Positions 19,316 to 31,427 of a DNA stretch of 64,000 nt are shown here, one piece after another; position 1 is the first letter of the stretch; every line of letters starts with the position of its first letter. The DNA is from Pseudomonas sp. GL-B-19 (lineage in GTDB: Bacteria; Pseudomonadota; Gammaproteobacteria; Pseudomonadales; Pseudomonadaceae): assembly GCF_019956415.1 (NCBI RefSeq), contig NZ_JAHBDK010000064.1, positions 62,001 through 126,000 on the forward strand. Direction: 5' to 3'. Below the pieces are notes generated by a model, which did not search any database, was not told the origin of the DNA, and saw nothing but the letters and a program-made list of their open reading frames with translations. Position numbers and translations under genes: made by a program.

Positions 19316-20908
19316 ATGACTAGTTTGCATGCCGACGAGGCTTTCCTCGGCCATTACCAGTTAAGTCATGACCCTTTTGCTCCACGGGTACCTGGCTTCA
19401 AATTTTTCCCGGCCCAGCGCAAACCGGTGCTGGGGCAGCTGCATCACCTGGCGCGCTATAGCCAGTTGCTGCTGGTGGTCACAGGCCCGCAGGGCAGTGG
19501 CAAGACCCTGTTGCGTCAGGCTCTGGTGGCCAGCACCAACAAGCAGTCGGTGCAGAGCGTGGTGGTGTCCGCTCGCGGCGCTGGCGATTCGGCTGGCATC
19601 TTGCGCCAGGTGGCTCAAGCGCTGAACGTCGAACAGGCCGAGATCGGCGCCATCCTGGCGCAAGTGGTGCAACTGGCGTTGACCGGCCAGGAAGTCTATT
19701 TGCTGGTGGATGACGCCGAGCAGCTCGACGAATCCGCGCTCGAAGCCCTGATGGCCCTGGCCGCCGGCGCACCGGAAGGTCGCCCACATGTGTTCCTGTT
19801 TGGCGAGTCGTCGCTGATCGCTCAGCTTGAGGCGCTAAGCCTTGAGGAAGAGCGTTTCCACGTGATCGAACTGCAGCCTTACACCGAAGAAGAAACCCGC
19901 GAATATCTGGACCAGCGGCTCGAAGGCGCTGGTCGGGGTATCGAACTTTTCACCGCAGATCAGATCTCTGATATTCACGAAAGCTCCGACGGTTGGCCTG
20001 GCAACATCAACCAGGTTGCCCGCGATGCAATGATCGAAGCCATGATTGCCAGCCGCTCAGCGGTGAAGCGTCCAAAAATGGGGTTCAACATGCCGAAGAA
20101 ACACGTATTGGCGATTTCCGCCGTTGTCGTGGTCGCGGTAGCCGCCGCCTGGTTGATTCCGGGTCGCAGCAAAGCACCGACCACCGGCGCACCTGCCAAC
20201 GAACAGGCACAGCTGCCGCTCGGTCAAGGTTCGCCACAGCCTAATGGCGGTGCACCTTCCGTCGAATTCGCCGGTAACTCGCAGCCAATGCCATTGCCGC
20301 TGGTCGGCAACTCGCAACCGGTCATGCGCGGTCCGTTGGCTGAAGCCGCCGGTGGCATCACCGAAGGCGACGATGGCGTGCCGATCGAGGGTTCCAGCGC
20401 TACACCGCCTACCGTGACCACCGTCGCGCCGCCAGCGGGCATTCAGCCGGGTCCAGCGCCGACACCGGCCACCAAACCTGTTCCCGCGCCGACGCAGGTC
20501 GCAACCGCCAAGCCAGCTCCGACTGCACCTGCCGCGAAGCCGGTTCCAGCGCCAGCCAAGGTTGCCGCCGTGGCTGCCGCCAAGCCTGCCGAGAAGCCAG
20601 CCCCCGCAGCCAAGGCCGCTGGCGGCACCTGGTACGCCGGACAACCTACGAGCAATTACGTGGTGCAGATTCTCGGCACCAGCTCCGAAGCGTCTGCGCA
20701 AAACTTCGTGAAAGAGCAGGGCGGCGAGTACCGTTATTTCAAGAAAGTCCTCAACGGCAAGCCGTTGTATGTCATCACCTATGGCAACTTCGCCAATCGT
20801 GATGCAGCCGTTTCTGCCATCAAGGCCTTGCCAGCGAAGGTTCAGGCTGGTAAACCTTGGCCTCGCACTGTCGCCAGCGTCCAACAGGAACTGGCAACAA
20901 CTCGCTGA
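19316..20908 (+). CDS. DamX-like division protein: AAA ATPase, membrane segment, SPOR domain
   Basis: Septal-ring protein homologous to DamX. The 530-residue protein has an N-terminal AAA (ExeA-like) ATPase with Walker A GPQGSGKT at 57-64 and LLVDDAEQLD as Walker B, one membrane segment at about 261-281, a long low-complexity Pro/Ala/Lys linker with repeated KPVPAPT-like units, and a C-terminal SPOR domain from about 440. It sits between aroB and gltB, as damX does next to aroB in enterobacteria. The role in division is family knowledge; the ATPase half is larger than in E. coli DamX. Confidence 0.88.
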   Translation: MTSLHADEAFLGHYQLSHDPFAPRVPGFKFFPAQRKPVLGQLHHLARYSQLLLVVTGPQGSGKTLLRQALVASTNKQSVQSVVVSARGAGDSAGILRQVAQALNVEQAEIGAILAQVVQLALTGQEVYLLVDDAEQLDESALEALMALAAGAPEGRPHVFLFGESSLIAQLEALSLEEERFHVIELQPYTEEETREYLDQRLEGAGRGIELFTADQISDIHESSDGWPGNINQVARDAMIEAMIASRSAVKRPKMGFNMPKKHVLAISAVVVVAVAAAWLIPGRSKAPTTGAPANEQAQLPLGQGSPQPNGGAPSVEFAGNSQPMPLPLVGNSQPVMRGPLAEAAGGITEGDDGVPIEGSSATPPTVTTVAPPAGIQPGPAPTPATKPVPAPTQVATAKPAPTAPAAKPVPAPAKVAAVAAAKPAEKPAPAAKAAGGTWYAGQPTSNYVVQILGTSSEASAQNFVKEQGGEYRYFKKVLNGKPLYVITYGNFANRDAAVSAIKALPAKVQAGKPWPRTVASVQQELATTR

Positions 20909-20914
20909 AGATTC

Positions 20915-20935
20915 GGCGGCCTTACCCAGGCCGCC
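20915..20935 (+). terminator. Hairpin after the damX-like gene
   Basis: Perfect 7-bp inverted repeat GGCGGCC-ttaccca-GGCCGCC, 6 nt after the stop, followed by TCTCC rather than a T-run. Probably a weak terminator or a mRNA 3'-stabilising stem. The rest of the 351-nt gap to gltB holds the gltB promoter and a long leader. Confidence 0.5.
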
Positions 20936-21121
20936 TCTCCAAGCACCTCAAAATTTCTGCAAGTGCGCGCCGTCTCTACAGACTGCGTGCCTTGTGGTGT
21001 CTGCGTTACAGTAGTCTTTGAGTCGTTGCGGTCAAAATTAAAAAAAGTTTTGACTAGCACAGCAGATCGCTTTAAACCTTTCACAAATGCGACATGAATT
21101 TGCGACATTTCGTCGTCAAAT

Positions 21122-21150
21122 TTGTGAGCCTCTGTGTCGCTGTGTACAAT
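21122..21150 (+). promoter_or_regulatory. Likely sigma-70 promoter of gltBD
   Basis: TTGTGA (21122-21127), 17 nt, TACAAT (21145-21150). It leaves a leader of about 100 nt before the gltB start. The consensus match and spacing are good. Confidence 0.65.
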
Positions 21151-21259
21151 GACCACCCTTTTGCCCCCGCTAAGCCGGCGTACGTTCGGCGTGGAATGCA
21201 AGTGGTTGAATTGAAAAGAAATTTGCCTCGGTAAGAGGCAGCCTGGTGAGAAAGTGTCT

Positions 21260-24200
21260 ATGAAAGCAGGTCTGTACCAACCAGATGAATTCAAGGATAA
21301 CTGCGGTTTCGGCCTGATAGCCCATATGCAGGGCGAGCCCAGTCATACCCTTTTGCAAACGGCCATTGAGGCCCTGACCTGCATGACCCACCGCGGTGGG
21401 ATCAACGCCGACGGCAAGACCGGTGACGGTTGTGGCTTGCTGATTCAAAAGCCGGATGTGTTCCTGCGAGCCATCGCCCAGGAAACCTTCGGCGTCGAAC
21501 TGCCCAAGCAATATGCCGTGGGCATGGTCTTCTTCAACCAGGACCCGGTGAAAGCCGAAGCCGCTCGCGAGAACATGAACCGCGAGATCCTGGCTGCCGG
21601 CCTGACCCTCGTCGGCTGGCGCAAAGTGCCGATTGACACCAGCGTCCTCGGCCGTCTGGCCCTCGAGCGCCTGCCGCAGATCGAACAAGTGTTCATCGGT
21701 GGTGAAGGCCTGAGCGATCAGGACATGGCCGTCAAGCTGTTCACGTCCCGTCGTCGCTCGTCCGTGGCCAACGCCGCTGATGTCGACCACTACGTCTGCA
21801 GCTTTTCGCACAAGACCATCATTTATAAAGGCCTGATGATGCCGGCGGACTTGACCGCCTTCTATCCAGACCTCAGCGATGAGCGCCTGCAAACTTCAAT
21901 TTGCGTGTTCCACCAGCGCTTCTCCACCAACACCCTGCCGAAATGGCCGCTGGCTCAACCGTTCCGCTTCCTGGCGCACAACGGCGAGATCAACACCATC
22001 ACCGGTAACCGCAACTGGGCCGTGGCCCGTCGCACCAAGTTCACCAACGATTTGATGGACCTGGAAGAACTCGGTCCGCTGGTCAACCGCGTCGGTTCCG
22101 ACTCCTCCAGCATGGACAACATGCTCGAACTGATGGTGACCGGTGGCATCGACCTGTTCCGTGGCGTGCGGATGATCATTCCGCCTGCGTGGCAGAACGT
22201 CGAAACCATGGACCCGGATCTGCGTGCGTTCTACGAGTACAACTCGATGCACATGGAGCCGTGGGACGGCCCGGCTGGCGTGGTCATGACCGACGGTCGT
22301 TACGCGGTGTGCCTGCTCGACCGTAACGGTCTGCGTCCGGCGCGTTGGGTGACCACCAAAAACGGTTTCATCACCCTGGCCTCGGAAATCGGTGTCTGGA
22401 ACTACCAGCCTGAAGACGTGATCGCCAAGGGGCGCGTTGGCCCGGGCCAGATCTTCGCCGTGGACACCGAAACCGGTCAGATCCTCGACACCGATGCGAT
22501 CGACAACCGCCTGAAGTCTCGTCATCCATACAAGCAATGGCTGCGCAAGAATGCCCTGCGCATTCAGGCGACCATGGAAGACAACGACCACGGTTCGGCG
22601 TTTTACGACGTCGATCAGCTCAAGCAATACATGAAGATGTACCAGGTCACTTTCGAAGAGCGTGATCAGGTGCTGCGTCCGCTCGGCGAGCAGGGCTACG
22701 AAGCCGTGGGCTCGATGGGCGACGATACGCCGATGGCCGTGCTGTCCCAGCGCGTGCGCACGCCGTACGACTATTTCCGCCAGCAGTTCGCGCAGGTCAC
22801 CAACCCGCCGATCGACCCGCTGCGTGAAGCCATCGTCATGTCGCTGGAGATCTGCCTCGGTGCCGAGCGCAACATCTTCCAGGAATCGCCAGAACACGCC
22901 TCGCGCGTGATCCTCAGCTCGCCGGTCATCTCCCCGGCCAAGTGGCGTTCGCTGATGAACCTCGATCGTCCGGGTTTCGAGCGCGCGATCATTGATCTGA
23001 ACTACGACGAAAGCGTCGGCCTCGAGGCGGCGATCCGCAACGTTGCCGATCAGGCTGAAGAAGCCGTGCGCGCCGGTCGTACCCAGGTTGTGCTGAGTGA
23101 CCGTCACATTGCCCCGGGCAAGTTGCCGATCCACGCTTCGCTCGCCACCGGCGCGGTGCACCACCGCTTGACCGAAAAAGGCCTGCGTTGCGACTCCAAC
23201 ATTCTCGTGGAAACCGCGACTGCGCGGGACCCGCATCACTTCGCCGTGTTGATCGGTTTCGGCGCCTCGGCGGTGTATCCGTTCCTGGCCTACGAAGTGC
23301 TGGGCGACCTGATCCGTACCGGTGAAGTGCTGGGCGACCTCTATGAGGTGTTCAAGAACTACCGTAAAGGCATCACCAAAGGCTTGCTGAAGATCCTGTC
23401 GAAGATGGGTATTTCGACCATCACGTCGTATCGCGGCGCGCAGTTGTTCGAAGCCATCGGTCTGTCCGAAGAAGTCTGCGAGCTGAGCTTCCGTGGTGTG
23501 CCAAGCCGCATCAAGGGCGCGCGTTTCGTCGACATCGAAGCCGAGCAGAAAGCGCTGGCTGCCGAAGCCTGGAGCCCGCGCAAGCCGATCCAGCAAGGCG
23601 GCCTGCTGAAGTTCGTCCACGGTGGCGAATATCACGCCTACAACCCGGACGTGGTCAGCACCCTGCAAGCTGCGGTGCAGCAGGGCGACTACAGCAAGTT
23701 CAAGGAATACACGTCGCTGGTGGACAACCGTCCGGTGTCGATGATCCGCGACATGTTCAAGGTCAAAACCCTGGATACGCCACTGGACATCAGCGAAATC
23801 GAACCGCTGGAATCGGTGCTCAAGCGCTTTGACTCCGCGGGTATCTCGCTGGGCGCCCTGTCGCCGGAAGCTCACGAAGCCCTGGCCGAAGCCATGAACC
23901 GCCTCGGCGCGCGTTCCAACTCCGGCGAAGGCGGCGAAGACCCGGCGCGCTACGGCACCATCAAGAGCTCGAAAATCAAGCAGGTTGCGACTGGCCGCTT
24001 TGGTGTAACTCCGGAATACCTGGTCAACGCAGAAGTACTGCAGATCAAAGTCGCTCAGGGCGCCAAGCCAGGCGAAGGTGGTCAGCTGCCAGGCGGCAAG
24101 GTCAACGGTCTGATCGCCAAGCTGCGTTACGCAGTGCCGGGCGTGACCCTGATTTCGCCACCTCCGCACCACGACATCTACTCGATTGAAGACTTGTCGC

Positions 24201-25705
24201 AGCTGATTTTCGACCTGAAACAAGTCAACCCGAAGGCGCTGGTTTCGGTGAAGCTGGTTGCAGAAGCGGGCGTCGGCACCATCGCCGCCGGTGTGGCCAA
24301 GGCCTATGCGGACTTGATCACTATCTCCGGCTACGACGGCGGCACCGGCGCATCGCCGCTGACCTCGATCAAATACGCCGGCGCTCCCTGGGAACTCGGC
24401 CTGGCTGAAACCCACCAGACCCTGCGTGGCAACGACCTGCGCGGCAAAGTCCGGGTGCAGACCGACGGCGGCCTGAAAACCGGCCTCGACGTGATCAAGG
24501 CGGCCATTCTCGGCGCTGAAAGCTTCGGCTTCGGCACCGCGCCAATGATCGCTCTGGGCTGCAAATACCTGCGTATCTGCCACCTGAACAACTGCGCCAC
24601 CGGCGTTGCGACTCAGAACGAGAAGCTGCGCAAGGATCACTACATCGGCACCGTCGACATGGTTGTGAATTTCTTCACCTACGTCGCTGAAGAAACCCGT
24701 GAGTGGCTGGCCAAGCTGGGCGTGCGCTCCCTCGAAGAGCTGATCGGTCGTACCGATCTGCTGGAAGTCCTCGAAGGCCAGACCGCCAAGCAGCAACACC
24801 TGGACCTGACCCCGTTGCTCGGCAGCGATCACATCCCGGCAGACAAGCCTCAGTTCTGCCAGGTGGACCGCAACCCGCCGTTCGACAAAGGCCTGCTGGC
24901 CGAGAAAATGGTCGACTTGGCCACTTCGGCCATCAACGACATGAGCGGCGCTGACTTCGCCCTGGACATCTGCAACTGCGACCGTTCCATTGGCGCACGG
25001 ATCTCCGGTGAAATCGCTCGCAAGCACGGCAATCAAGGCATGGCGAACGCACCGATCACCTTCCGCTTCAAAGGGACGGCCGGTCAGAGCTTCGGTGTGT
25101 GGAACGCCGGCGGCCTGAACATGTACCTGGAAGGCGACGCCAACGACTACGTTGGCAAAGGCATGACCGGCGGCAAGCTGGTCATCGTTCCGCCGAAGGG
25201 CAGTGTCTACAAGACTCAGGACAGTGCCATCATCGGCAACACCTGCCTGTACGGCGCCACGGGCGGCAAGCTGTTCGCCGCCGGTACCGCGGGCGAGCGT
25301 TTTGCCGTGCGTAACTCCGGTGCTCACACGGTTGTGGAAGGCACTGGCGATCACTGCTGCGAGTACATGACCGGTGGTTTCGTCTGCGTCCTGGGCAAGA
25401 CCGGTTACAACTTCGGCTCAGGCATGACCGGCGGTTTCGCCTACGTGCTCGACCAGGACAACTCCTTCGTTGACCGGGTCAACCACGAACTGGTGGAAAT
25501 CCAGCGGATCAGCGGTGAAGCGATGGAAGCCTATCGCAGCCACCTGCAACGCGTGCTGAACGAATACGTCGAGGAAACCGACAGCGAATGGGGTCGTAAC
25601 CTCGCTGAAAACCTCGACGACTACCTGCGTCGTTTCTGGCTGGTCAAGCCCAAGGCTGCCAACCTGAAATCGTTGCTTTCCAGCACCCGTGCCAACCCGC
25701 AGTGA
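21260..25705 (+). CDS. gltB: Glutamate synthase large subunit (NADPH-GOGAT)
   Basis: Makes glutamate from glutamine and 2-oxoglutarate. The ATG at 21260 ([15 protein letters not shown]) is preferred because GGTGAG lies 9 nt before it; a GTG at 21254 is too close. The 1481-residue protein has the class II amidotransferase domain with catalytic Cys15 exposed after propeptide removal (CGFGLIAH), a central FMN/synthase domain, the 3Fe-4S cluster motif C-x5-C-x4-C ([12 protein letters not shown], near 1100) and the C-terminal beta-helix. An open frame of about 1150 codons on the opposite strand is a shadow. gltD follows after 33 nt. Confidence 0.98.
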   Translation: MKAGLYQPDEFKDNCGFGLIAHMQGEPSHTLLQTAIEALTCMTHRGGINADGKTGDGCGLLIQKPDVFLRAIAQETFGVELPKQYAVGMVFFNQDPVKAEAARENMNREILAAGLTLVGWRKVPIDTSVLGRLALERLPQIEQVFIGGEGLSDQDMAVKLFTSRRRSSVANAADVDHYVCSFSHKTIIYKGLMMPADLTAFYPDLSDERLQTSICVFHQRFSTNTLPKWPLAQPFRFLAHNGEINTITGNRNWAVARRTKFTNDLMDLEELGPLVNRVGSDSSSMDNMLELMVTGGIDLFRGVRMIIPPAWQNVETMDPDLRAFYEYNSMHMEPWDGPAGVVMTDGRYAVCLLDRNGLRPARWVTTKNGFITLASEIGVWNYQPEDVIAKGRVGPGQIFAVDTETGQILDTDAIDNRLKSRHPYKQWLRKNALRIQATMEDNDHGSAFYDVDQLKQYMKMYQVTFEERDQVLRPLGEQGYEAVGSMGDDTPMAVLSQRVRTPYDYFRQQFAQVTNPPIDPLREAIVMSLEICLGAERNIFQESPEHASRVILSSPVISPAKWRSLMNLDRPGFERAIIDLNYDESVGLEAAIRNVADQAEEAVRAGRTQVVLSDRHIAPGKLPIHASLATGAVHHRLTEKGLRCDSNILVETATARDPHHFAVLIGFGASAVYPFLAYEVLGDLIRTGEVLGDLYEVFKNYRKGITKGLLKILSKMGISTITSYRGAQLFEAIGLSEEVCELSFRGVPSRIKGARFVDIEAEQKALAAEAWSPRKPIQQGGLLKFVHGGEYHAYNPDVVSTLQAAVQQGDYSKFKEYTSLVDNRPVSMIRDMFKVKTLDTPLDISEIEPLESVLKRFDSAGISLGALSPEAHEALAEAMNRLGARSNSGEGGEDPARYGTIKSSKIKQVATGRFGVTPEYLVNAEVLQIKVAQGAKPGEGGQLPGGKVNGLIAKLRYAVPGVTLISPPPHHDIYSIEDLSQLIFDLKQVNPKALVSVKLVAEAGVGTIAAGVAKAYADLITISGYDGGTGASPLTSIKYAGAPWELGLAETHQTLRGNDLRGKVRVQTDGGLKTGLDVIKAAILGAESFGFGTAPMIALGCKYLRICHLNNCATGVATQNEKLRKDHYIGTVDMVVNFFTYVAEETREWLAKLGVRSLEELIGRTDLLEVLEGQTAKQQHLDLTPLLGSDHIPADKPQFCQVDRNPPFDKGLLAEKMVDLATSAINDMSGADFALDICNCDRSIGARISGEIARKHGNQGMANAPITFRFKGTAGQSFGVWNAGGLNMYLEGDANDYVGKGMTGGKLVIVPPKGSVYKTQDSAIIGNTCLYGATGGKLFAAGTAGERFAVRNSGAHTVVEGTGDHCCEYMTGGFVCVLGKTGYNFGSGMTGGFAYVLDQDNSFVDRVNHELVEIQRISGEAMEAYRSHLQRVLNEYVEETDSEWGRNLAENLDDYLRRFWLVKPKAANLKSLLSSTRANPQ

Positions 25706-27157
<1,452 letters not shown>

Positions 27158-27171
27158 TCAGCGCGTGACCC

Positions 27172-27262
27172 TGTAGGAGCCGACTTGCTGGCGATGAACG
27201 ATAACGCGGTTTTCCTGATAGACCGCGTCGTCTGAATCGCCAGCAAGCCGGCTCCTACAGAA
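27172..27262. repeat. REP pair (gtaggag...cttgc type) between gltD and hemE
   Basis: Inverted units tgtaggagccgacttgctgg and ccagcaagccggctcctaca, with an internal gcggttttcc/gaccgc spacer that also pairs partly. Located in the 222-nt gltD-hemE gap; hemE promoter boxes could not be assigned with confidence. Confidence 0.85.
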
Positions 27263-27379
27263 GGTTGAGTGGCCTGTCACCCGCGACAAATTGACCCGAT
27301 AGACAAAAGGCTTGGCTCTATCCGTGCCTTTTGCGTCGCGCTCTGAGAAAATACCCGCACTTTTTTTCCGGATGCCGAC

Positions 27380-28447
27380 ATGACTGCCCTGAAGAACGAC
27401 CGTTTCCTTCGCGCCCTGCTCAAGCAACCCGTAGACGTCACCCCTGTGTGGATGATGCGTCAGGCCGGTCGCTACCTGCCTGAATACCGCGCCAGCCGTG
27501 CCAAGGCCGGCGACTTCATGAGCCTGTGCATGAACCCGGCGTTCGCTTGCGAAGTCACCATGCAACCGCTCGACCGTTATCCACAACTGGACGCGGCGAT
27601 CCTGTTCTCCGACATCCTGACCATCCCGGATGCCATGGGCCAAGGCCTGTACTTCGAAACCGGTGAAGGTCCGCGCTTCAAAAAAGTCATCAGCACGATG
27701 GCCGACATCGAAGCCCTGCCGATTCCTGATCCACATAAAGACCTCGGCTACGTCATGGACGCGGTCAGCACCATCCGCCGCGAACTGAACGGTCGCGTAC
27801 CGCTGATCGGCTTTGCCGGTAGCCCATGGACCCTGGCCACCTACATGGTCGAAGGCGGCTCGTCGAAAGACTACCGCAAGACCAAAACCATGCTCTACGA
27901 CAACCCGCAAGCCTTGCACCTGCTGCTGGACAAGCTCGCGCAGACGGTCACCAGCTACCTCAATGGCCAGATCATGGCCGGTGCGCAAGCGGTGCAGATC
28001 TTCGACAGCTGGGGCGGCAGCCTCTCGGCGGCGGCGTACCAGGAATTCTCCCTGGCTTACATGCGCAAAATCGTCAGCGGCCTGATCCGCGAACACGAAG
28101 GCCGCAAAGTGCCGGTCATCCTGTTCACCAAAAACGGCGGCCTGTGGCTGGAAAGCATCGCCGACGCCGGCGCTGATGCACTGGGCCTGGACTGGACCTG
28201 CGACATCGGCAGCGCCCGTGATCGCGTCGGCAGCAAAGTCGCCCTGCAAGGCAACATGGACCCGACGGTGCTGTACGCCAAGCCGGAAGCCATTCGCACC
28301 GAAGTCGGCCGCATCCTCGCCAGCTACGGCAAGGGCAGCGGCCACGTGTTCAACCTGGGTCATGGCATTACGCCGGATGTTGATCCGGAACATGCGGGTG
28401 CGTTCCTGAGCGCGGTGCATGAACTGTCGGCGCAGTATCACGAGTAA
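27380..28447 (+). CDS. hemE: Uroporphyrinogen decarboxylase
   Basis: Decarboxylates uroporphyrinogen III to coproporphyrinogen III in heme synthesis. The 355-residue protein has the signature [16 protein letters not shown] near the N-terminus, the [13 protein letters not shown] motif, and the C-terminal FNLGHGITP with its active-site His. Length is standard. It stands after gltBD as in other pseudomonads and is followed by a strong terminator. Confidence 0.98.
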   Translation: MTALKNDRFLRALLKQPVDVTPVWMMRQAGRYLPEYRASRAKAGDFMSLCMNPAFACEVTMQPLDRYPQLDAAILFSDILTIPDAMGQGLYFETGEGPRFKKVISTMADIEALPIPDPHKDLGYVMDAVSTIRRELNGRVPLIGFAGSPWTLATYMVEGGSSKDYRKTKTMLYDNPQALHLLLDKLAQTVTSYLNGQIMAGAQAVQIFDSWGGSLSAAAYQEFSLAYMRKIVSGLIREHEGRKVPVILFTKNGGLWLESIADAGADALGLDWTCDIGSARDRVGSKVALQGNMDPTVLYAKPEAIRTEVGRILASYGKGSGHVFNLGHGITPDVDPEHAGAFLSAVHELSAQYHE

Positions 28448-28459
28448 TCGTCGCCCAGT

Positions 28460-28493
28460 AAAAAACGCCCGGCTTATGCCGGGCGTTTTTGTT
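28460..28493 (+). terminator. Rho-independent terminator of hemE
   Basis: A5, stem ACGCCCGGC / GCCGGGCGT, ttat loop, T5-G-T5. It begins 13 nt after the hemE stop. Confidence 0.93.
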
Positions 28494-28498
28494 TTTAA

Positions 28499-28591
28499 TG
28501 TAGGAGTGAGCCTGCTCGCGATAGCGGTGAATCAGTCGCCGAATGTATTGGCTGATACTCCGCTATCGCGAGCAGGCTCACTCCTACACTG
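28499..28591. repeat. REP pair (gtaggagtgagcctgctcgcgat type) after hemE
   Basis: Inverted units tgtaggagtgagcctgctcg and cgagcaggctcactcctaca; the inner gatagcgg/ccgctatc also pairs. It lies between the hemE terminator and the convergent MFS gene. Confidence 0.87.
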
Positions 28592-28599
28592 GTTTTGTG

Positions 28600-29874
28600 T
28601 CAGGCCTTGACACCTTGTAGTGGCGGCAACTTCGCCAGCTTCAACGCCACCAGCAACGCAATCACCAGCAATCCGCCGACAAACAATCCGATCCCGTTCC
28701 ATCCGCCCAGGTGCCAAAACACCCCACCCGCCGTCCCCGCAATACTCGACCCGGCGTAATAGCTGAACAGATACAACGATGACGCCTGCCCCTTGGCCTT
28801 GATCGCCCGACGCCCGATCCAGCTGCTCGCCACGGAGTGCGCGGCAAAGAAGCCAAAAGTAAAGATCAGCATGCCGATGATCACCACCGGCAGCGGCGTG
28901 AACATGGTCAGGGCAAGGCCGGCGAGCATCAGCACGATGGTCGACCAAAGCACCTTCCGGCGCCCTAGCTTGTCAGCCAGCGAACCGATTTTCGCCGAGC
29001 TGTAGATCCCCGACAGATACACCACCGACAGCAGTCCGACGAAGGCTTGCTCCATGTGATACGGCTCGGCCAGCAGTCGGTAGCCGATGTAGTTGAACAG
29101 CGTGACGAACGCGCCCATCAGTACAAAGGCTTCAAGGAACAGCAGCGGCAAACCGGCATCGCGAAAGTGCATGGTGAAGCCATCAATCAAACTGCGCGGG
29201 TGCAGCGAGCGGGCGCGGAAGTTGCGCGACTCGGGAAGGATTTTCCAGAACACCGCCGCCGCAATCAGCGCCAGACCACCAATCACCAGCATCGCCGTGT
29301 GCCAGCTGACGAAATCGATCAGCACGCCGGTGATCAAGCGTCCGGACATCCCGCCAATCGCGTTGCCGCCGATGTATAAGCCCATGGCCAGGCCGATGTG
29401 CTGCGGGTGGATCTCTTCGCTCAGGTAAGTCATGGCTACCGCCGCCAGGCCGCTCAACGACAACCCTATCAGTGCGCGCATCACCAGCACGCCTTGCCAG
29501 CTCGGCATCATCGCGCTGGCCATGGTGCACAGCGCGGCGGCGAACAACGCGGCGACCATGACAGGTTTGCGTCCGACACGGTCGGAGATCGGTCCGGTGA
29601 TCAACAGGCCAATGGCGAGCATGCCGGTCGCGACCGACAGGATCAGGCTGCTCTGCGCCGCGTTGATCGAGTACTCGTGAGACAGCAGCGGCATCATCGG
29701 TTGCACGCAGTAGAGCAACGCGAAGGTTGCGAAGCCGCCGGAGAACAGCGCCAGCACCGTGCGCATGAACATCGGTGTGCCTTTTTCGATGTAAATCTCC
29801 TTCAGCTCGGCGACGACATCGTCCGCCGCGACGGGCGGAACTTCATGGGCGAGTGGAGCGACAGCAGTTTTCAC
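28600..29874 (-). CDS. MFS transporter (YnfM-like)
   Basis: Twelve-helix major facilitator, probably a drug or metabolite exporter in the inner membrane. The 424-residue protein has the antiporter-type loop GPISDRVGRKP after the second helix and a second copy, GSLADKLGRRK, in the C-half. The GTG at 29874 is supported by GAGG 6 nt upstream; this gives a 35-residue hydrophilic N-tail before the first helix. It is divergent from a LysR gene 119 nt away, the same pairing as ynfM/ynfL in E. coli, so that regulator probably controls it. Substrate unknown. Confidence 0.88.
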   Translation of the reverse strand: MKTAVAPLAHEVPPVAADDVVAELKEIYIEKGTPMFMRTVLALFSGGFATFALLYCVQPMMPLLSHEYSINAAQSSLILSVATGMLAIGLLITGPISDRVGRKPVMVAALFAAALCTMASAMMPSWQGVLVMRALIGLSLSGLAAVAMTYLSEEIHPQHIGLAMGLYIGGNAIGGMSGRLITGVLIDFVSWHTAMLVIGGLALIAAAVFWKILPESRNFRARSLHPRSLIDGFTMHFRDAGLPLLFLEAFVLMGAFVTLFNYIGYRLLAEPYHMEQAFVGLLSVVYLSGIYSSAKIGSLADKLGRRKVLWSTIVLMLAGLALTMFTPLPVVIIGMLIFTFGFFAAHSVASSWIGRRAIKAKGQASSLYLFSYYAGSSIAGTAGGVFWHLGGWNGIGLFVGGLLVIALLVALKLAKLPPLQGVKA

Positions 29875-29993
29875 GTTGGACCTCGGAGGGACGCAGCCGG
29901 GCAGGCAATGAAAAAAGCATATAGCTGCCTAATGATTCAATCCAATATATTGTTCGACCTGTTTGAGAGCTTTTACGACCTAATGGGGTCTTT

Positions 29994-30896
29994 ATGGAAT
30001 TGCGTCATCTGCGCTACTTCATCGCTGTCGCTGAAGAACTGCACTTCGGCCGCGCCGCTCAAGTGCTGGGCATCTCACAACCGCCGCTGAGCCAGCAGAT
30101 ACAGGCACTGGAGGCCGAGGTTGGCGCACGCTTGTTCGAGCGAACCAATCGTCGGGTCGAGCTCAGCGAAGCCGGTCGGTTGTTTCTGCAAGAGGCCCGA
30201 TTGGCGCTGGCGCAAGTCGACAAAGCTGCCGACGTGGCGCGGCGTGCGCAGCTTGGAGAGTTGGGCGAGTTGAAAATCGGCTTTACTTCATCGGCACCGT
30301 TCAACTCGACCATTCCCCAAGCGATTTTCTCGTTCCGCCAGCGCTTCCCGGCCGTGCATCTGAACCTGCGAGAGATGAGCAGTACCCAAGTTGCCGATGC
30401 GTTGGTCGACGAGTCAATCGAGGTCGGCATCATGCGACCACTCGGGTTGCCAGATTCCCTCAGTGTCGTGGAGCTGATGCGCGAGCCACTGGTGGCGGTG
30501 CTCAGCTCCAAGGACCCCTTGGTCAACGGCAGCGAAGACGGATTGTTCCTGTCGGCGCTGGCCCTCGAACCCTTCGTATTTTTCCCACGCAGCTATGGCA
30601 GTGGTCTCTATGCCCAATTGCTCAGCCTGGCCCGCGATGCCGGTTTCAGCCCGCACTTCGCGCAAGAGGCTGGCGAGGCGATGACGATCATCGGGTTGGT
30701 AGCGGCGGGCTTGGGGGTGTCGGTGCTGCCGGCGTCGTATCAGCGGATGCGCATCGACGGCGTGGTGTATCGACCGTTGCTGGACCCCGCGGCGGTGTCG
30801 GCGGTGTGGCTGGTGCAGCGCAAGGATCAGAAATCGCCGATGGCCAAGGCGTTTGTTGAGTTGTTGACGCGTAAGGTTGAGCCATTGAAGGCGTGA
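29994..30896 (+). CDS. LysR-family transcriptional regulator
   Basis: The 300-residue protein has the LysR winged helix-turn-helix at residues 2-60 (LRYFIAVAEELHFGRAAQVL, SQPPLSQQIQALE) and a periplasmic-binding-fold effector domain from about 90. It most resembles the BenM/CatM-YnfL branch (ELRHLRYFIAVAEE). Divergent from the MFS gene; the shared 119-nt region should hold its operator. Inducer unknown. Confidence 0.9.
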   Translation: MELRHLRYFIAVAEELHFGRAAQVLGISQPPLSQQIQALEAEVGARLFERTNRRVELSEAGRLFLQEARLALAQVDKAADVARRAQLGELGELKIGFTSSAPFNSTIPQAIFSFRQRFPAVHLNLREMSSTQVADALVDESIEVGIMRPLGLPDSLSVVELMREPLVAVLSSKDPLVNGSEDGLFLSALALEPFVFFPRSYGSGLYAQLLSLARDAGFSPHFAQEAGEAMTIIGLVAAGLGVSVLPASYQRMRIDGVVYRPLLDPAAVSAVWLVQRKDQKSPMAKAFVELLTRKVEPLKA

Positions 30897-30932
30897 TTGA
30901 GTATCGACTGATTAGAATTTTGGGGTGATTAG

Positions 30933-30952
30933 GTGTAGCTCAAGAGCTACAC
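30933..30952. promoter_or_regulatory. Palindromic operator candidate of the antitoxin locus
   Basis: Arms GTGTAGCTC and GAGCTACAC are perfect 9-bp inverse copies separated by AA. It sits just upstream of the toxin stub and the antitoxin gene, where autoregulated toxin-antitoxin operons carry their operator. Confidence 0.65.
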
Positions 30953-30959
30953 TCGCCGC

Positions 30960-31047
30960 ATGATTCGCAGGTGACAAAAGCAGCTAAACACGTGACATCA
31001 AACAGGCCAGGCTAATTGCAAGATCCTGGCAGGAGCAAAACCCATGA
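30960..31047 (+). pseudogene. Remnant of a RelE/ParE-type toxin gene (internal deletion)
   Basis: An ATG at 30960 opens only ATGATTCGCAGGTGA. In another frame 30967-31047 translates AGDKSS, a TAA stop, then TRDIKQARLIARSWQEQNP and a TGA that overlaps the antitoxin ATG. This matches the C-terminal signature of the toxin family that partners this antitoxin (typically GGDKSxQxRDIxxAxxLA, from memory), with the Gln codon CAA changed to TAA. The body of the toxin, roughly 70 codons, is missing. The reading is mine by eye; an alignment would settle it. Confidence 0.65.
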
Positions 31048-31331
31048 CCGAACAATTCACTCGCTGGGACTCTGCCGAGTACCTCAAGACCGAAGAGGAC
31101 ATGGCTAATTACCTTGACGCTTGTATGGAAGAAGCGGGAGCTGATCCAGCATTTATTGCTAAAGCACTTGGGACCATTGCGCGGGCTCGCGGCATGAGCC
31201 AGGTTGCACGGGATGCAGGACTCTCTCGGGAAAGCCTTTACCGTGCACTGTCAGGGGAAGGGAATCCAGAGTTCGGCACGATCCTTAAAGTCGTGAAAGC
31301 TTTGGGGTTGAAGTTACATGCCAGTACCTGA
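31044..31331 (+). CDS. Addiction-module antidote protein (HigA-like), orphaned
   Basis: A 95-residue helix-turn-helix protein of the HigA-like antidote family (MTEQFTRWDSAEYLKTEEDMANYLDACMEEA..., then ARGMSQVARDAGLSRESLYRALSGEGNPEFGTILKVVKALGLKL). The N-terminal half usually wraps the toxin, the C-terminal half binds the operator. GCAGGAG precedes the ATG. Its partner toxin should lie immediately upstream with an ATGA overlap; here only a broken C-terminal stub remains, so this gene is an orphan antitoxin and possibly now a plain regulator or an anti-addiction factor. Confidence 0.85.
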   Translation: MTEQFTRWDSAEYLKTEEDMANYLDACMEEAGADPAFIAKALGTIARARGMSQVARDAGLSRESLYRALSGEGNPEFGTILKVVKALGLKLHAST

Positions 31332-31354
31332 ATTTAATGTTTTGTAGCGTGTGA

Positions 31355-31383
31355 ACGGCCTCTGCGCTAAGCGCGGGGGCCGT
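31355..31383 (+). terminator. Hairpin after the antitoxin gene
   Basis: ACGGCC...GGCCGT outer stem (31355-31360 with 31378-31383) and GCGC-taa-GCGC inner stem. No strong T-run follows (cttcaca), so termination is only plausible. Confidence 0.4.
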
Positions 31384-31427
31384 CTTCACACATGTTGGAA
31401 GCGCTGGTTCCAACACCACCGACGTCG

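Noticed and set aside
21896-25354. A 1152-codon open frame antisense to gltB
   Set aside because: Mirror of a long high-GC gene with biased third positions; no family motifs, and gltB itself is unambiguous.
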